DNA of 43,070 bases, from the NCBI RefSeq assembly GCF_001293775.1, contig NZ_LGLN01000067.1, positions 65,180-108,249 of the forward strand. The letters are read 5' to 3'. Positions 36,201-43,070 of this stretch are shown piece after piece (position 1 is the stretch's first letter; every line of letters starts with the position of its first letter). The notes under the pieces are model-generated. The model was not told where the DNA came from and made no database searches. It saw nothing but the letters and a program-made list of their open reading frames with translations. The stretch is from Pseudomonas syringae pv. cilantro. GTDB lineage: Bacteria; Pseudomonadota; Gammaproteobacteria; Pseudomonadales; Pseudomonadaceae. Both the position numbers and the translations under genes were made by a program.

Positions 36201-36962
36201 ATGACTAATCATGGTGGGGCATTTTGGAGTGGTGAAACTTTACATAAGCGACTTAACGATATTATAAAGCCGTTCGCGCCTGGCAAGGTTGGCTGCGCAG
36301 CATATACCCTCGCAATAGGCTCTGAAATCTATGTGTCTCCTAATGAGTACACGGTCGATCCCACGACGGTAACCGTTCGTAGGCTGATGGATGGTGAGGC
36401 ATTTACTATCCCGCCAGGACAGTTTGCGTTTCTAGTTACCGAGGAAATTGTTTTAATTCCTGATGATGCTCTTGCTTTTATTTCGGTTAGAGCAAAAATA
36501 AAATTCCGAGGGTTGGTAAATGTTTCTGGATTTCATGTCGATCCTGGCTATAAAGGACAACTCACTTTCGCCGTCTTTAATTCGGGACCAGTACCCATAC
36601 ATCTGAAGCGAGGACAGTCTATTTTTCTCATATGGTTTGCAGGCCTTGACTGCAAAACCGCCTTGAAAAAAAGTGGCAAGATTCAACTCGGAATAGATCC
36701 AGAGATTGTCACCGCCGTTGGAGGTGAACTCCAATCTTTTGCAGGTATTTCTAAAAAACTGAAAGACGTCGATAAAGAGCTTAGCGAACGTATTCATTCG
36801 ATTGAGCGTGAACAGACGTACTATAGGATGATAGGTAGTGTCGCTCTTGCCGTGATGGTCGGACTGGCCGTTAGCTGGGTGAAAGATGTCCGGTCACCAG
36901 TAGCGATTTTGGCGCCCAGCATGGCTCCCGCAACCTTGCCGCTTGAGGGGGGTGGCAGGTAG
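36201..36962 (+). CDS. Membrane-anchored dCTP deaminase/dUTPase-fold protein
   Basis: A 253-residue protein. Residues about 60-150 show the trimeric dCTP deaminase/dUTPase core: AFISVRAKIKFRGLVNVSG, then HVDPGYKGQLTFAVFNSGPVPI and LKRGQSIFLIWF. D114 in VDPGY is kept, but the position of the catalytic deaminase Glu (LEF/LELFN in Dcd) is Ala124, so ordinary dCTP deamination is doubtful. A charged, probably coiled-coil stretch (180-208) leads to one membrane helix (about 211-228) and a short tail. AGGGAG sets the start. dCTP deaminases are known anti-phage proteins; this one may bind or hydrolyse a nucleotide at the membrane. First gene of the island. Confidence 0.75.
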   Translation: MTNHGGAFWSGETLHKRLNDIIKPFAPGKVGCAAYTLAIGSEIYVSPNEYTVDPTTVTVRRLMDGEAFTIPPGQFAFLVTEEIVLIPDDALAFISVRAKIKFRGLVNVSGFHVDPGYKGQLTFAVFNSGPVPIHLKRGQSIFLIWFAGLDCKTALKKSGKIQLGIDPEIVTAVGGELQSFAGISKKLKDVDKELSERIHSIEREQTYYRMIGSVALAVMVGLAVSWVKDVRSPVAILAPSMAPATLPLEGGGR

Positions 36963-37363
36963 CGTTGAAAGCTCTGATTTTTTAGAATTTTCTTTCTCAT
37001 TGCGGTTGTTTGTAAGCACTCATCGCCAAATGCGGCTATTCTACGGGCAGGTCGCTTTTATCGATGTTACTAATTTGTAACTAGGTATGCCGTTGCGGTT
37101 GCAGCCAAAAGGCACTTGGTGGTAAAACCATCATGAAAATCTAAAATATAGATAAATGAAGATTTTAAAATTTACAGATGCATTTTTATGAACATAGATA
37201 TTTCTGCTGGTGACTTGAATAAGCGCAGCAGTGCGCTCATTCAAGCGCACTTTAGTGTCGTGTGCCGACGTTTAACTACGACCTCAGCTTCTTGAATCGT
37301 TTTTCGTAGGCGCCTCTTATTTGATTATAGGGCGTATGATTCGTCAACCTTAGAGATAAAAGA
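36963..37363. other. 400-base AT-rich intergenic region with one strong hairpin
   Basis: No gene is visible. The one clear structure is a hairpin with arms 37214-37227 (CTTGAATAAGCGCA) and 37232-37245 (TGCGCTCATTCAAG), 13 of 14 positions paired, around a GCAG loop. No T run follows. It could be a processed RNA, an attenuator or a protein site ahead of the next operon. Confidence 0.5.
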
Positions 37364-38488
37364 GTGAAGGCCGAAATCAAAGAAAATTTCTCATCATTCG
37401 ATGCATCCTGCGCGGCTGTGATCCCTACACACCTCCACCCGATAAAAGTGAGTCCTGTCTTCGACGCTTACTGGCAATTTGCTGCTGAGCGACAAAAGGT
37501 ATTTCGTCAACGACTAGAGAGACGGCCAGAACCGTGGACAGATGACCCAATTATCTCCGTTCATAAATTTACAAACGCGTATCGTGCATCAGATCGTGTA
37601 AGTCAGTATTTAATAAGAAATGTAATATATCGCGACGATCTTCCAAGTTCTCCAGATGAAGTGCTATTTCGTACGCTGCTGTTTAAGATTTTTAATAAAA
37701 TTGAAACTTGGCGGCTGCTAGAACATACTTTCGGAGAGATCACGTTTAAAAGCTATAAGTTTGAACACTATGATCAGGTCCTGAAGGAAGCTATGAGAGC
37801 CGGAGGGAGGATTTACTCTGCGGCATATATTATGCCACCTGGCGGTTCCACTTTTGGCTATCCCGCCAAACATCAAAACCATCTTCGGTTGCTAGAGCGC
37901 ATGATGGCTGACAACCTTGCTGACCAATTATCTCGTCAAAACTGCATGCAGGCTGCGTTTGAATTGCTTAAGAGTTACCCTACGATTGGAGATTTTTTAG
38001 CATATCAGTTTGTGACGGATATTAATTACAGTGAGGTTACGAACTTCTCTGAAATGGACTTTGTCATACCTGGGCCTGGTGCTCGAGACGGGGTGCAAAA
38101 ATGCTTCAAAGATCGTGCGGGCCTCAATGATTCGCAACTTATATTGCTTATGGCTGAGAATCAAGAAAAAGAATTCGAGCGTCTCGGCATTAAATTTGAG
38201 TCATTATGGGGGCGCCGATTGCAGTTGATAGATTGTCAAAATCTTTTCTGTGAGGTGGATAAATATGCGCGAGTAGCGCATCCAGAAATCGAAGGCATAT
38301 CTGGACGAACTCGTATAAAGCAAAAATTCCACCCTACTGGAACTCTGGAGCGACCATGGTATCCACCTAAGTGGGGTATAAACTCTAAAATCGATGCGGA
38401 TCCTTTTTATCTGAGCGAAACGGGTGATGCAGATAATAACTTTAGGACTGATTTTTTTCCTCTGATGAAAAGTCGCGGTGGTGAGTGA
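37364..38488 (+). CDS. 5-hmdU DNA kinase helical-domain / thymine-pyrophosphorylase-like protein
   Basis: A 374-residue, apparently soluble helical protein. It carries the pattern I recall for the HMUDK_hel / alpha-glutamyl-putrescinyl-thymine pyrophosphorylase superfamily of phage thymine hypermodification: PWTDDPI (57-63), FTNAYRASDRVSQYLI (69-84), FKIFNKIETW (107-116), IGDFLAYQFVTDINYS (208-223), PGPGARDG (236-243) and QLIDCQNLFCEVDKY (287-301). There is no P-loop kinase domain, so it holds the helical part only. It starts with GTG at 37364 (GAGAT upstream); no ATG fits. It overlaps the MazG gene by one base. A role in making, removing or sensing modified thymine is inference. Confidence 0.78.
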   Translation: MKAEIKENFSSFDASCAAVIPTHLHPIKVSPVFDAYWQFAAERQKVFRQRLERRPEPWTDDPIISVHKFTNAYRASDRVSQYLIRNVIYRDDLPSSPDEVLFRTLLFKIFNKIETWRLLEHTFGEITFKSYKFEHYDQVLKEAMRAGGRIYSAAYIMPPGGSTFGYPAKHQNHLRLLERMMADNLADQLSRQNCMQAAFELLKSYPTIGDFLAYQFVTDINYSEVTNFSEMDFVIPGPGARDGVQKCFKDRAGLNDSQLILLMAENQEKEFERLGIKFESLWGRRLQLIDCQNLFCEVDKYARVAHPEIEGISGRTRIKQKFHPTGTLERPWYPPKWGINSKIDADPFYLSETGDADNNFRTDFFPLMKSRGGE

Positions 38489-39369
38489 TGGATTTTAATA
38501 GTTATCAAAAAGAGGCGCAGGTCACTGATCGGATACCGTCGCGAAAGGGTTTGGCGGATACTGGGACAGATTTGGTAGTGCCGTTACTAGGTTTGGCAGG
38601 TGAAACAGGTGAATTACTTAGCGAGTATAAAAAACACCTTAGGGATGGAGATTCACATCTTCTATTTAAAGAGCGAGTTTCCGAAGAGCTAGGCGACCTG
38701 TTATGGTATATAGCGAATGTTGCGGAAAAATTTGGCTTAAAGCTCGATGATGTTGCTCGGCAAAATTTAGAAAAATCTAAAGGCCGTTGGGGGCCGCAAG
38801 ATACTAGGTCTGTCATATTTGATGCACAGTATGCGGATCATGAGAGGTTGCCTAGGCGATTTGAGATCGAGCTTAGTGAGGTTCTCATCGACGGTAAAAC
38901 GAAGATTCAAATGTGCGTCGATGGTGTGAAAGTTGGCGATAGTCTTACGGATAATTCTAATGATCCTGATGGCTACCGGTTTCATGATGTTTTTCATTTG
39001 GCATATGTTGCGGTACTTGGTTGGTCACCTGTTATTCGTAAGCTCATGAAAAGAAAACGTAAGAGTTCTCCTGAAATTGACGAGGTTCAGGATGGCGGTA
39101 GAGCACAGGTTTTGGATGAAGGTGTTGTGGCTCTTGTATTTGATTATGCAAAAGAGCATAACTGGTTGGATGGTGTTAATGAGATAGATTATAAGCTGTT
39201 ACGCACTATTAAAGGAGTTACATCGCTATTAGAGGTTAGTGAGAGATCTCTCGGCGAGTGGCAGCGCGCAATACTAAACGGGTTTGAGGTGTGGAGGCAG
39301 GTTGTCAAGTGCAATGGCGGGAAAATACTTGTAGATCAGGATGCTGAAAAGCTTATATTTTTAGGGTAG
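38488..39369 (+). CDS. MazG-type NTP pyrophosphohydrolase with C-terminal extension
   Basis: A 293-residue protein. Residues 1-100 are a MazG-like all-alpha NTP pyrophosphohydrolase with metal ligands in GLAGETGE (E39, E42) and EELGD (E67, D70), which would cleave (d)NTPs to monophosphates. Residues 120-293 form an extra domain (FEIELSEVLIDGKTKIQM; GYRFHDVFHLAYVAVLGW; LLEVSERSLGEWQRAILNGF) resembling what I recall as the MazG C-terminal domain of hypermodification clusters. The ATG at 38488 shares a base with the preceding stop (TGATG), implying coupled translation. It may clean up or supply an unusual nucleotide. Confidence 0.82.
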   Translation: MDFNSYQKEAQVTDRIPSRKGLADTGTDLVVPLLGLAGETGELLSEYKKHLRDGDSHLLFKERVSEELGDLLWYIANVAEKFGLKLDDVARQNLEKSKGRWGPQDTRSVIFDAQYADHERLPRRFEIELSEVLIDGKTKIQMCVDGVKVGDSLTDNSNDPDGYRFHDVFHLAYVAVLGWSPVIRKLMKRKRKSSPEIDEVQDGGRAQVLDEGVVALVFDYAKEHNWLDGVNEIDYKLLRTIKGVTSLLEVSERSLGEWQRAILNGFEVWRQVVKCNGGKILVDQDAEKLIFLG

Positions 39370-39640
39370 TCTGAATACTGCGGGAACAATTTTTGATATC
39401 TTGTGGCTAAATACTGTGTTTGTTATGCTCGGAAGTTCGGCATGGTACGTGTTCTCTATAAAGCGGGCTGACTAGTCAAGCTCAATATTCTGTCACGAGT
39501 AGTTATGTTTTTATCTCATAAAGTTTTGCGTGGTTTTATAAATAACAGTCCTATCCGTTAAAATGCTGTCTGTTGACGTAAGTTTTTTAAAGAGGCTTTT
39601 TTTGAAGATTTAGATAAACTATCAAGGAAGGATGTGTTGA
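39370..39640. other. AT-rich spacer before the TIR-like gene
   Basis: A 271-base gap between same-strand genes. It contains TATAAA (39457-39462), TTGACG (39573-39578) and a small AAAG/CTTT hairpin with seven T near 39590-39603, but no convincing paired promoter. The downstream genes probably have their own transcription start here. Confidence 0.4.
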
Positions 39641-40138
39641 ATGAGTACTTCAGAACAGCGGCGCCATTTGTTCATCAGCCACCACCATCGGGATGATGCA
39701 GGTGTGGATCGGCTTACCAGCCTACTCGGTTCAAAAGGTTGGGATGTTCGTAATAGTTCGATTCGTGCTAAACCTGCGAATCAGGCTCGATTGGACCAAG
39801 GGTTAGTCAGTGAATCGGTTATAAGACGCATTTTGCGTATAAAAATTGCTTGGGCGTCCACTGTAGTCGTTTTGATAGGCAAGGAAACTCATACGAGGCC
39901 TTGGGTCAATTGGGAGATTGACCAAGCGCATGCGCAAGGGAAAAGAATTGTAGGTGTTTACGAACAGGGTGGTAAAGATTCAGATATACCTAAAAGTTTG
40001 GAAAAGTACGCATCTGCAATTGTAGGTTGGAACTCTAGTAGTATTAAAAAATCTATTGATTGTGAAGAGAATACTTTTGAAAATCCGGACGGCTCAGATC
40101 GTTCTTCTGTAAATTCTGCTGCTAATTCTGAGTGCTAG
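39641..40138 (+). CDS. ThsB-like TIR-fold protein
   Basis: A 165-residue protein whose residues 8-130 resemble the MTH538/ThsB-type TIR fold: HLFISHHHRDDAGVDRLTSLL (start of strand A), ASTVVVLIGKETHTRPWVNW and EIDQAHAQGKRIVGVYEQGG. E92 in WVNWEI sits where TIR NADases hold the catalytic Glu. In Thoeris, ThsB proteins turn NAD into a cyclic ADP-ribose signal on infection. No ThsA-type SIR2/TM effector lies next to it. The C-terminal 25 residues are a Ser/Asn-rich tail. The ribosome site GGAAGG is about ten bases from the ATG. Confidence 0.78.
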   Translation: MSTSEQRRHLFISHHHRDDAGVDRLTSLLGSKGWDVRNSSIRAKPANQARLDQGLVSESVIRRILRIKIAWASTVVVLIGKETHTRPWVNWEIDQAHAQGKRIVGVYEQGGKDSDIPKSLEKYASAIVGWNSSSIKKSIDCEENTFENPDGSDRSSVNSAANSEC

Positions 40139-40141
40139 GAT

Positions 40142-40789
40142 ATGTCGAAAGTTTATATCTATGTCGTCGCTAGGGATTTTGGATTTGCTCCAAATCCATT
40201 TCACAAAATTTGCACATTGGCCACATGTAAGCCTGACATAAGACGGGTCGCCAGGAAGGACGACTGGATCATAGGTATGGGCGGCTCAAGGCTAAAAGCC
40301 ACCAGCCGGTGTGTATTTGCAATGAGAGTTTCTGACTCCATAACTTTTGATGAGTATTGGGAAAATCCTGCATATAGAGACAAGAAACCTATTCGTAACG
40401 GTAGTAAAAAAATGATCGTCGGAGATAACATTTACCATAAAGTTAATGGCGATTGGCAGCAACTTAACTCTCATCATAGCTATTCTGATGGATCGCCTAA
40501 TCCGCACAATATAAGAACGGATACTCGAACTAATGCAGTACTTATATCGGATCATTTTTTCTATTTTGGTTCTGCGGCTATTGAAGTTCCGCTGGAGATT
40601 TTACGAAATATGGGTTACGAGAATCGTAGAGCTCACCGAACGTTTGAGGCCGCGAATGCCCAAGCTCTAGTTTCCTTTATCGAGAAAAAACATCAGCTTA
40701 ATTTTTTAGCGGGGGACCCCTTCGATTTTGATGCTGCGAAGTCAAGATATTCTGTAAAAAGTGACAAGGTAACGCTAAGCACGAGTTGA
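40142..40789 (+). CDS. Nucleotide-modification-associated domain 2 (Nmad2)-like protein
   Basis: A 215-residue protein. YIYVVARDFGFAPNPFHKIC, TLATCKPDIRRVARKDDWIIGMGGS and the middle EYWENPAYRDKKPIRNGSKK, VGDNIYHKVNGDWQQLNSHHS, VLISDHFFYFGSAAI follow the Nmad2 pattern I recall from comparative work on DNA hypermodification systems (quoted in parts). It starts three bases after the TIR-like stop, so both should be co-translated. No catalytic assignment is known to me; recognition of modified bases or nucleotides is a guess. Confidence 0.75.
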   Translation: MSKVYIYVVARDFGFAPNPFHKICTLATCKPDIRRVARKDDWIIGMGGSRLKATSRCVFAMRVSDSITFDEYWENPAYRDKKPIRNGSKKMIVGDNIYHKVNGDWQQLNSHHSYSDGSPNPHNIRTDTRTNAVLISDHFFYFGSAAIEVPLEILRNMGYENRRAHRTFEAANAQALVSFIEKKHQLNFLAGDPFDFDAAKSRYSVKSDKVTLSTS

Positions 40790-40862
40790 TTAAGTTGCAT
40801 GCCTCACGTCATGTACAAAAAACAAGTTCATTCTGATCGTGCGCGGTGATTTAGTGGCCGCG

Positions 40863-41678
40863 CTAGGATGCAGTCATGCGAATCATTCCTCGGAGTATCA
40901 GAGTTATTGCTTGGTCTACGTGTGGAGTATATGCAAGTATGGAATTTTCTTCATCTGTCAGGCTATTGTTGAGGCTTGCACTATTAAATCCCACGAATTT
41001 TGTGCGATGTGCCCAAGCTGCATTAGATGTAAAGCGAGGTGGTATAAGGCCTAGGGTTTCAGCGATATCCCGAGTGCATCCTCCAAAACCTCCGACTAAA
41101 AACGTTGGCTGTCCAGCCCTCAATGAAAAAAGCGCCTCCTCAGCGATGCCTGGCATCATCCCCTTGTATGTATCTATCCGCCCCCCCATGGAAATGCTAG
41201 CGTTGGAGTTTTCCATAATAGTGCTACGCATAGACGTTAGTCCGTATTCCCAATCTTTTTTTATAGGCGCATGACATTGAAGGCTGCCGCGTTCATCCAT
41301 AGATAGCGGGCTTCCGTCAACTTTAAGGCAAACTAGCTCCGCAATGTCTTCAATATCCGCAATTTGAGTACGCAGTTCGGACGCTGTCAGCTGAATGTGT
41401 ACTGGCCACGCTAGAAAGCTTGTTACTGCGGGACGTTTGTCATTTTCATCAGCATCTCTACGATGTCGGGCTACTAGCTCAAATAATAAGTCGCTGAATC
41501 CGTTTTTTCGTAGATCTCCGCCATAATTTAGCCTCGCCCCGAGCGCGAGGAGATGACGTGCTATTTCTGTCATAGCATCTCGAAGATGCTCGTCGCAGAG
41601 GCCTAATATTGGCATATCTCGGCTTTCCGAAATAGAGATGGCAATGGTCTTTTGTCCGAGAATTTCTTGATAGCTCAT
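40863..41678 (-). CDS. SLOG-domain protein paired with a TIR protein
   Basis: A 271-residue Rossmann-like protein. Nucleotide-binding features of the SLOG (SMF/DprA-LOG) superfamily are visible: KTIAISISES (10-19), LGARLNYGGDLRKNGF (46-61) and SMGGRIDTYKGMMPGIAEEA (163-182), then GQPTFLVGGFGGC (189-201). It is closest in my memory to the SLOG cluster found next to TIR genes. SLOG domains bind ADP-ribose-like signals, as in ThsA. The start at 41678 overlaps the TIR gene stop by four bases (ATGA) with GGGAG upstream. No effector domain is fused. It may sense the TIR product or regulate it. Confidence 0.78.
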   Translation of the reverse strand: MSYQEILGQKTIAISISESRDMPILGLCDEHLRDAMTEIARHLLALGARLNYGGDLRKNGFSDLLFELVARHRRDADENDKRPAVTSFLAWPVHIQLTASELRTQIADIEDIAELVCLKVDGSPLSMDERGSLQCHAPIKKDWEYGLTSMRSTIMENSNASISMGGRIDTYKGMMPGIAEEALFSLRAGQPTFLVGGFGGCTRDIAETLGLIPPRFTSNAAWAHRTKFVGFNSASLNNSLTDEENSILAYTPHVDQAITLILRGMIRMTAS

Positions 41679-42865
41679 CGTACAGCTCCCGCTTTCCATT
41701 CTGTTAGACTGCGTAGCTGTACCCTTGGCGCTATGGCCGCGAAAAGCCGTTCCTCTTCAGAGCTGAGCGGCGGGTCTGGATAGACAATTATCGGACTTGG
41801 CACATCCGATTCAGGTGGGAGGTTTGCTAATGAAATAAGTTCCGGTGGTCTGGGCACAAAGATCACATCAGGATTAGGGATTCCATCAGCTTGTTCGAGT
41901 TTGATACGGCACCGCCATAAAAAATTTTTAAGAACTTCGTCAAGTAGTCGTGCAATTACGTAGTCAATACGATCAACACCGTTCGGTTCCAGCCTCACGA
42001 CCGGCACGTTGCCCATGTATGGGAAGCCGCGCTCGTCGATGTCATTGAGACTGTTAGCGACTACAAGGGGTACGTGCCAACGCTTAGCCTCAATAATCTC
42101 TTTACGACACCATTCACGCGATGAGTAGGAGTCAGTATGTATAGCAACCATGGCACTCACACGTACCTTGTGAAATAGCACTTTCTGAAAGTGAAGCCCT
42201 GCGGGAATGTCGTAGACGTCAAAGAAACTGTCCATCCCTGGCGTAGTGTGAAGTCTGCTTCTCACATTTCGGGCAATTTCTTCGCCATGCTCGTCGTGCT
42301 TTGAATGGCTAAGAAATATCTGTACCTTCTGTAGATAGGCTTCAAGTGCCGCCTCTTCCTCTTCTGGGCGCGTGAGGCGCTCTAGGTAATGCCTCAGTAG
42401 ACGGCAAAATGCGTATGTCAATGATACCGTCAACCGACGTCCACGCTCTGCTAGAGTTCCATCCCAGCGTGCCCAGAGCAACGCTTGTTCATCTGTTCCT
42501 AGCCGCCCTAGCACGTTGTTATCAATTTCTACGGGGAAAACTCTCGTTCCTAAACCTGCTGCTTCAGTACAATTACAAAGTTCGCGTACATAGCTTGTCC
42601 AGGCAGCATCGCCTACTAGATTGTTGTCTGCAAGTACCACAATCGCAGCGGTGTCCGCATCTTCCAGGTTAATCGGCAGAGGCTGAGTGGAATCGGGCAT
42701 CACAGCGTATCGGTAAATTACACTTAGGCCAGTACCCCCAGCGATATTTTCGTACAGCTGCCTACGAAAATGCTGTCGAAGAAGCTCAGCGATCACAGCT
42801 CCGTCAGCGAAGTCAGGGTGCCAGACAATATAGACTACCAAGAAGGGACGGCTTGACTGAGTCAT
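41675..42865 (-). CDS. TIR-domain protein with N-terminal Rossmann-like module
   Basis: A 396-residue protein. Residues about 8-120 look like a second, divergent TIR-like fold (FLVVYIVWHPDF; ADTAAIVVLADNNLV). Residues 181-275 are a plain TIR domain: VQIFLSHSKHDEHG, DIPAGLHFQKVLFHKV, MVAIHTDSYSSREWCRKEI with probable catalytic Glu256, and PLVVANSLND. The tail IIVYPDPPLSSEEERLF is seen in other bacterial conflict proteins. No signal or membrane segment. Likely an NAD hydrolase, acting as toxin or signal producer; translationally coupled to the SLOG gene. Confidence 0.82.
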   Translation of the reverse strand: MTQSSRPFLVVYIVWHPDFADGAVIAELLRQHFRRQLYENIAGGTGLSVIYRYAVMPDSTQPLPINLEDADTAAIVVLADNNLVGDAAWTSYVRELCNCTEAAGLGTRVFPVEIDNNVLGRLGTDEQALLWARWDGTLAERGRRLTVSLTYAFCRLLRHYLERLTRPEEEEAALEAYLQKVQIFLSHSKHDEHGEEIARNVRSRLHTTPGMDSFFDVYDIPAGLHFQKVLFHKVRVSAMVAIHTDSYSSREWCRKEIIEAKRWHVPLVVANSLNDIDERGFPYMGNVPVVRLEPNGVDRIDYVIARLLDEVLKNFLWRCRIKLEQADGIPNPDVIFVPRPPELISLANLPPESDVPSPIIVYPDPPLSSEEERLFAAIAPRVQLRSLTEWKAGAVR

Positions 42866-43070
42866 GTAGGTTTCCGGTATGAGCGAGAATAAGTTGAGAC
42901 GCGCTTCAAATGTAGTGCTTTGGCGGTGCGATGTCAGTGATAAATTGCATTTGGTTTTATAAGAGTTATGAAAAAGTAGATTTATTTCTCATCGCTTAAT
43001 AGCTTGGTTGGCGCGTAGTTTAAATTGTCAAGCTGTTTCTAGCTGGTCGGGACTGTCAGATTTTTTGTGT
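42866..43070. other. Intergenic end of window
   Basis: AT-rich sequence upstream of the minus-strand TIR gene, presumably holding its promoter; on that strand TTGACA occurs at 43025-43030 without a clear -10. The ten bases 43044-43053 are the inverse complement of the 3' end of tRNA-Pro (GTCCCGACCA). No reading frame is supported. Confidence 0.4.

Noticed and set aside
39641..40789. Complete Thoeris system (ThsA + ThsB)
   Set aside because: A ThsB-like TIR protein is present but no ThsA with SIR2 or membrane effector domain is encoded; the SLOG gene lacks an effector part.
35746..43070. Integrase or transposase expected for a tRNA-linked island
   Set aside because: None of the frames shows tyrosine recombinase, serine recombinase or transposase motifs; it must be outside the window or lost.

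Overview
The window reads as a Pseudomonas chromosome, most likely of the P. syringae group. The GC-rich backbone carries the gammaproteobacterial block thrS-infC-rpmI-rplT-pheS-pheT-ihfA-merR-like-tRNA-Pro. It also has a dpkA-type piperideine/pyrroline-2-carboxylate reductase that closely resembles, from memory, the P. syringae pv. tomato enzyme, a Pseudomonas-type QuiC fusion, and a full ribose operon. Species assignment is from recalled family likeness, not a database search.

Layout. (1) 1-5560: quinate/shikimate use. An MFS transporter, the two-domain 3-dehydroshikimate dehydratase QuiC behind a promoter whose -10 lies in a PcaR-like palindrome, a TetR regulator and an AroE/QuiB-like dehydrogenase. 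(2) 5747-14434: housekeeping genes. These are an RluA-type pseudouridine synthase, a YgdI-like lipoprotein, mobA/moaB/moeA for molybdenum cofactor, a GT2 glycosyltransferase, a KefB/C antiporter, two small proteins and an orphan FecR. (3) 14640-19015: dpkA, an SOS-boxed small gene, a ParD-like/map pair behind 11-bp phased repeats, a second SOS-boxed operon (DUF1654-like gene plus endA), and another YgdI-like lipoprotein. (4) 19103-26197: rbsBACRKD and a secreted nucleoside hydrolase, a salvage unit in which extracytoplasmic nucleosides could be split and the ribose imported. (5) 26221-27940: small proteins, an I78-type inhibitor lipoprotein and a cold-shock protein. (6) 28300-35745: the translation/IHF block ending in tRNA-Pro(GGG).

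(7) 35790-43070: an accessory island directly downstream of tRNA-Pro. Base composition turns AT-rich and all recognisable genes belong to nucleotide-conflict families. The plus strand has a membrane-anchored dCTP-deaminase/dUTPase-fold protein, a 5-hmdU-kinase helical/thymine-pyrophosphorylase-like protein translationally coupled to a MazG-type NTP pyrophosphohydrolase with an extra C-terminal domain, a ThsB-like TIR protein and an Nmad2-like protein. Convergent to it, the minus strand has a tightly coupled TIR-SLOG pair. No integrase lies in the window, so the far end of the island is probably outside it. This cluster is the best candidate for an undescribed defence or DNA-modification-linked system.
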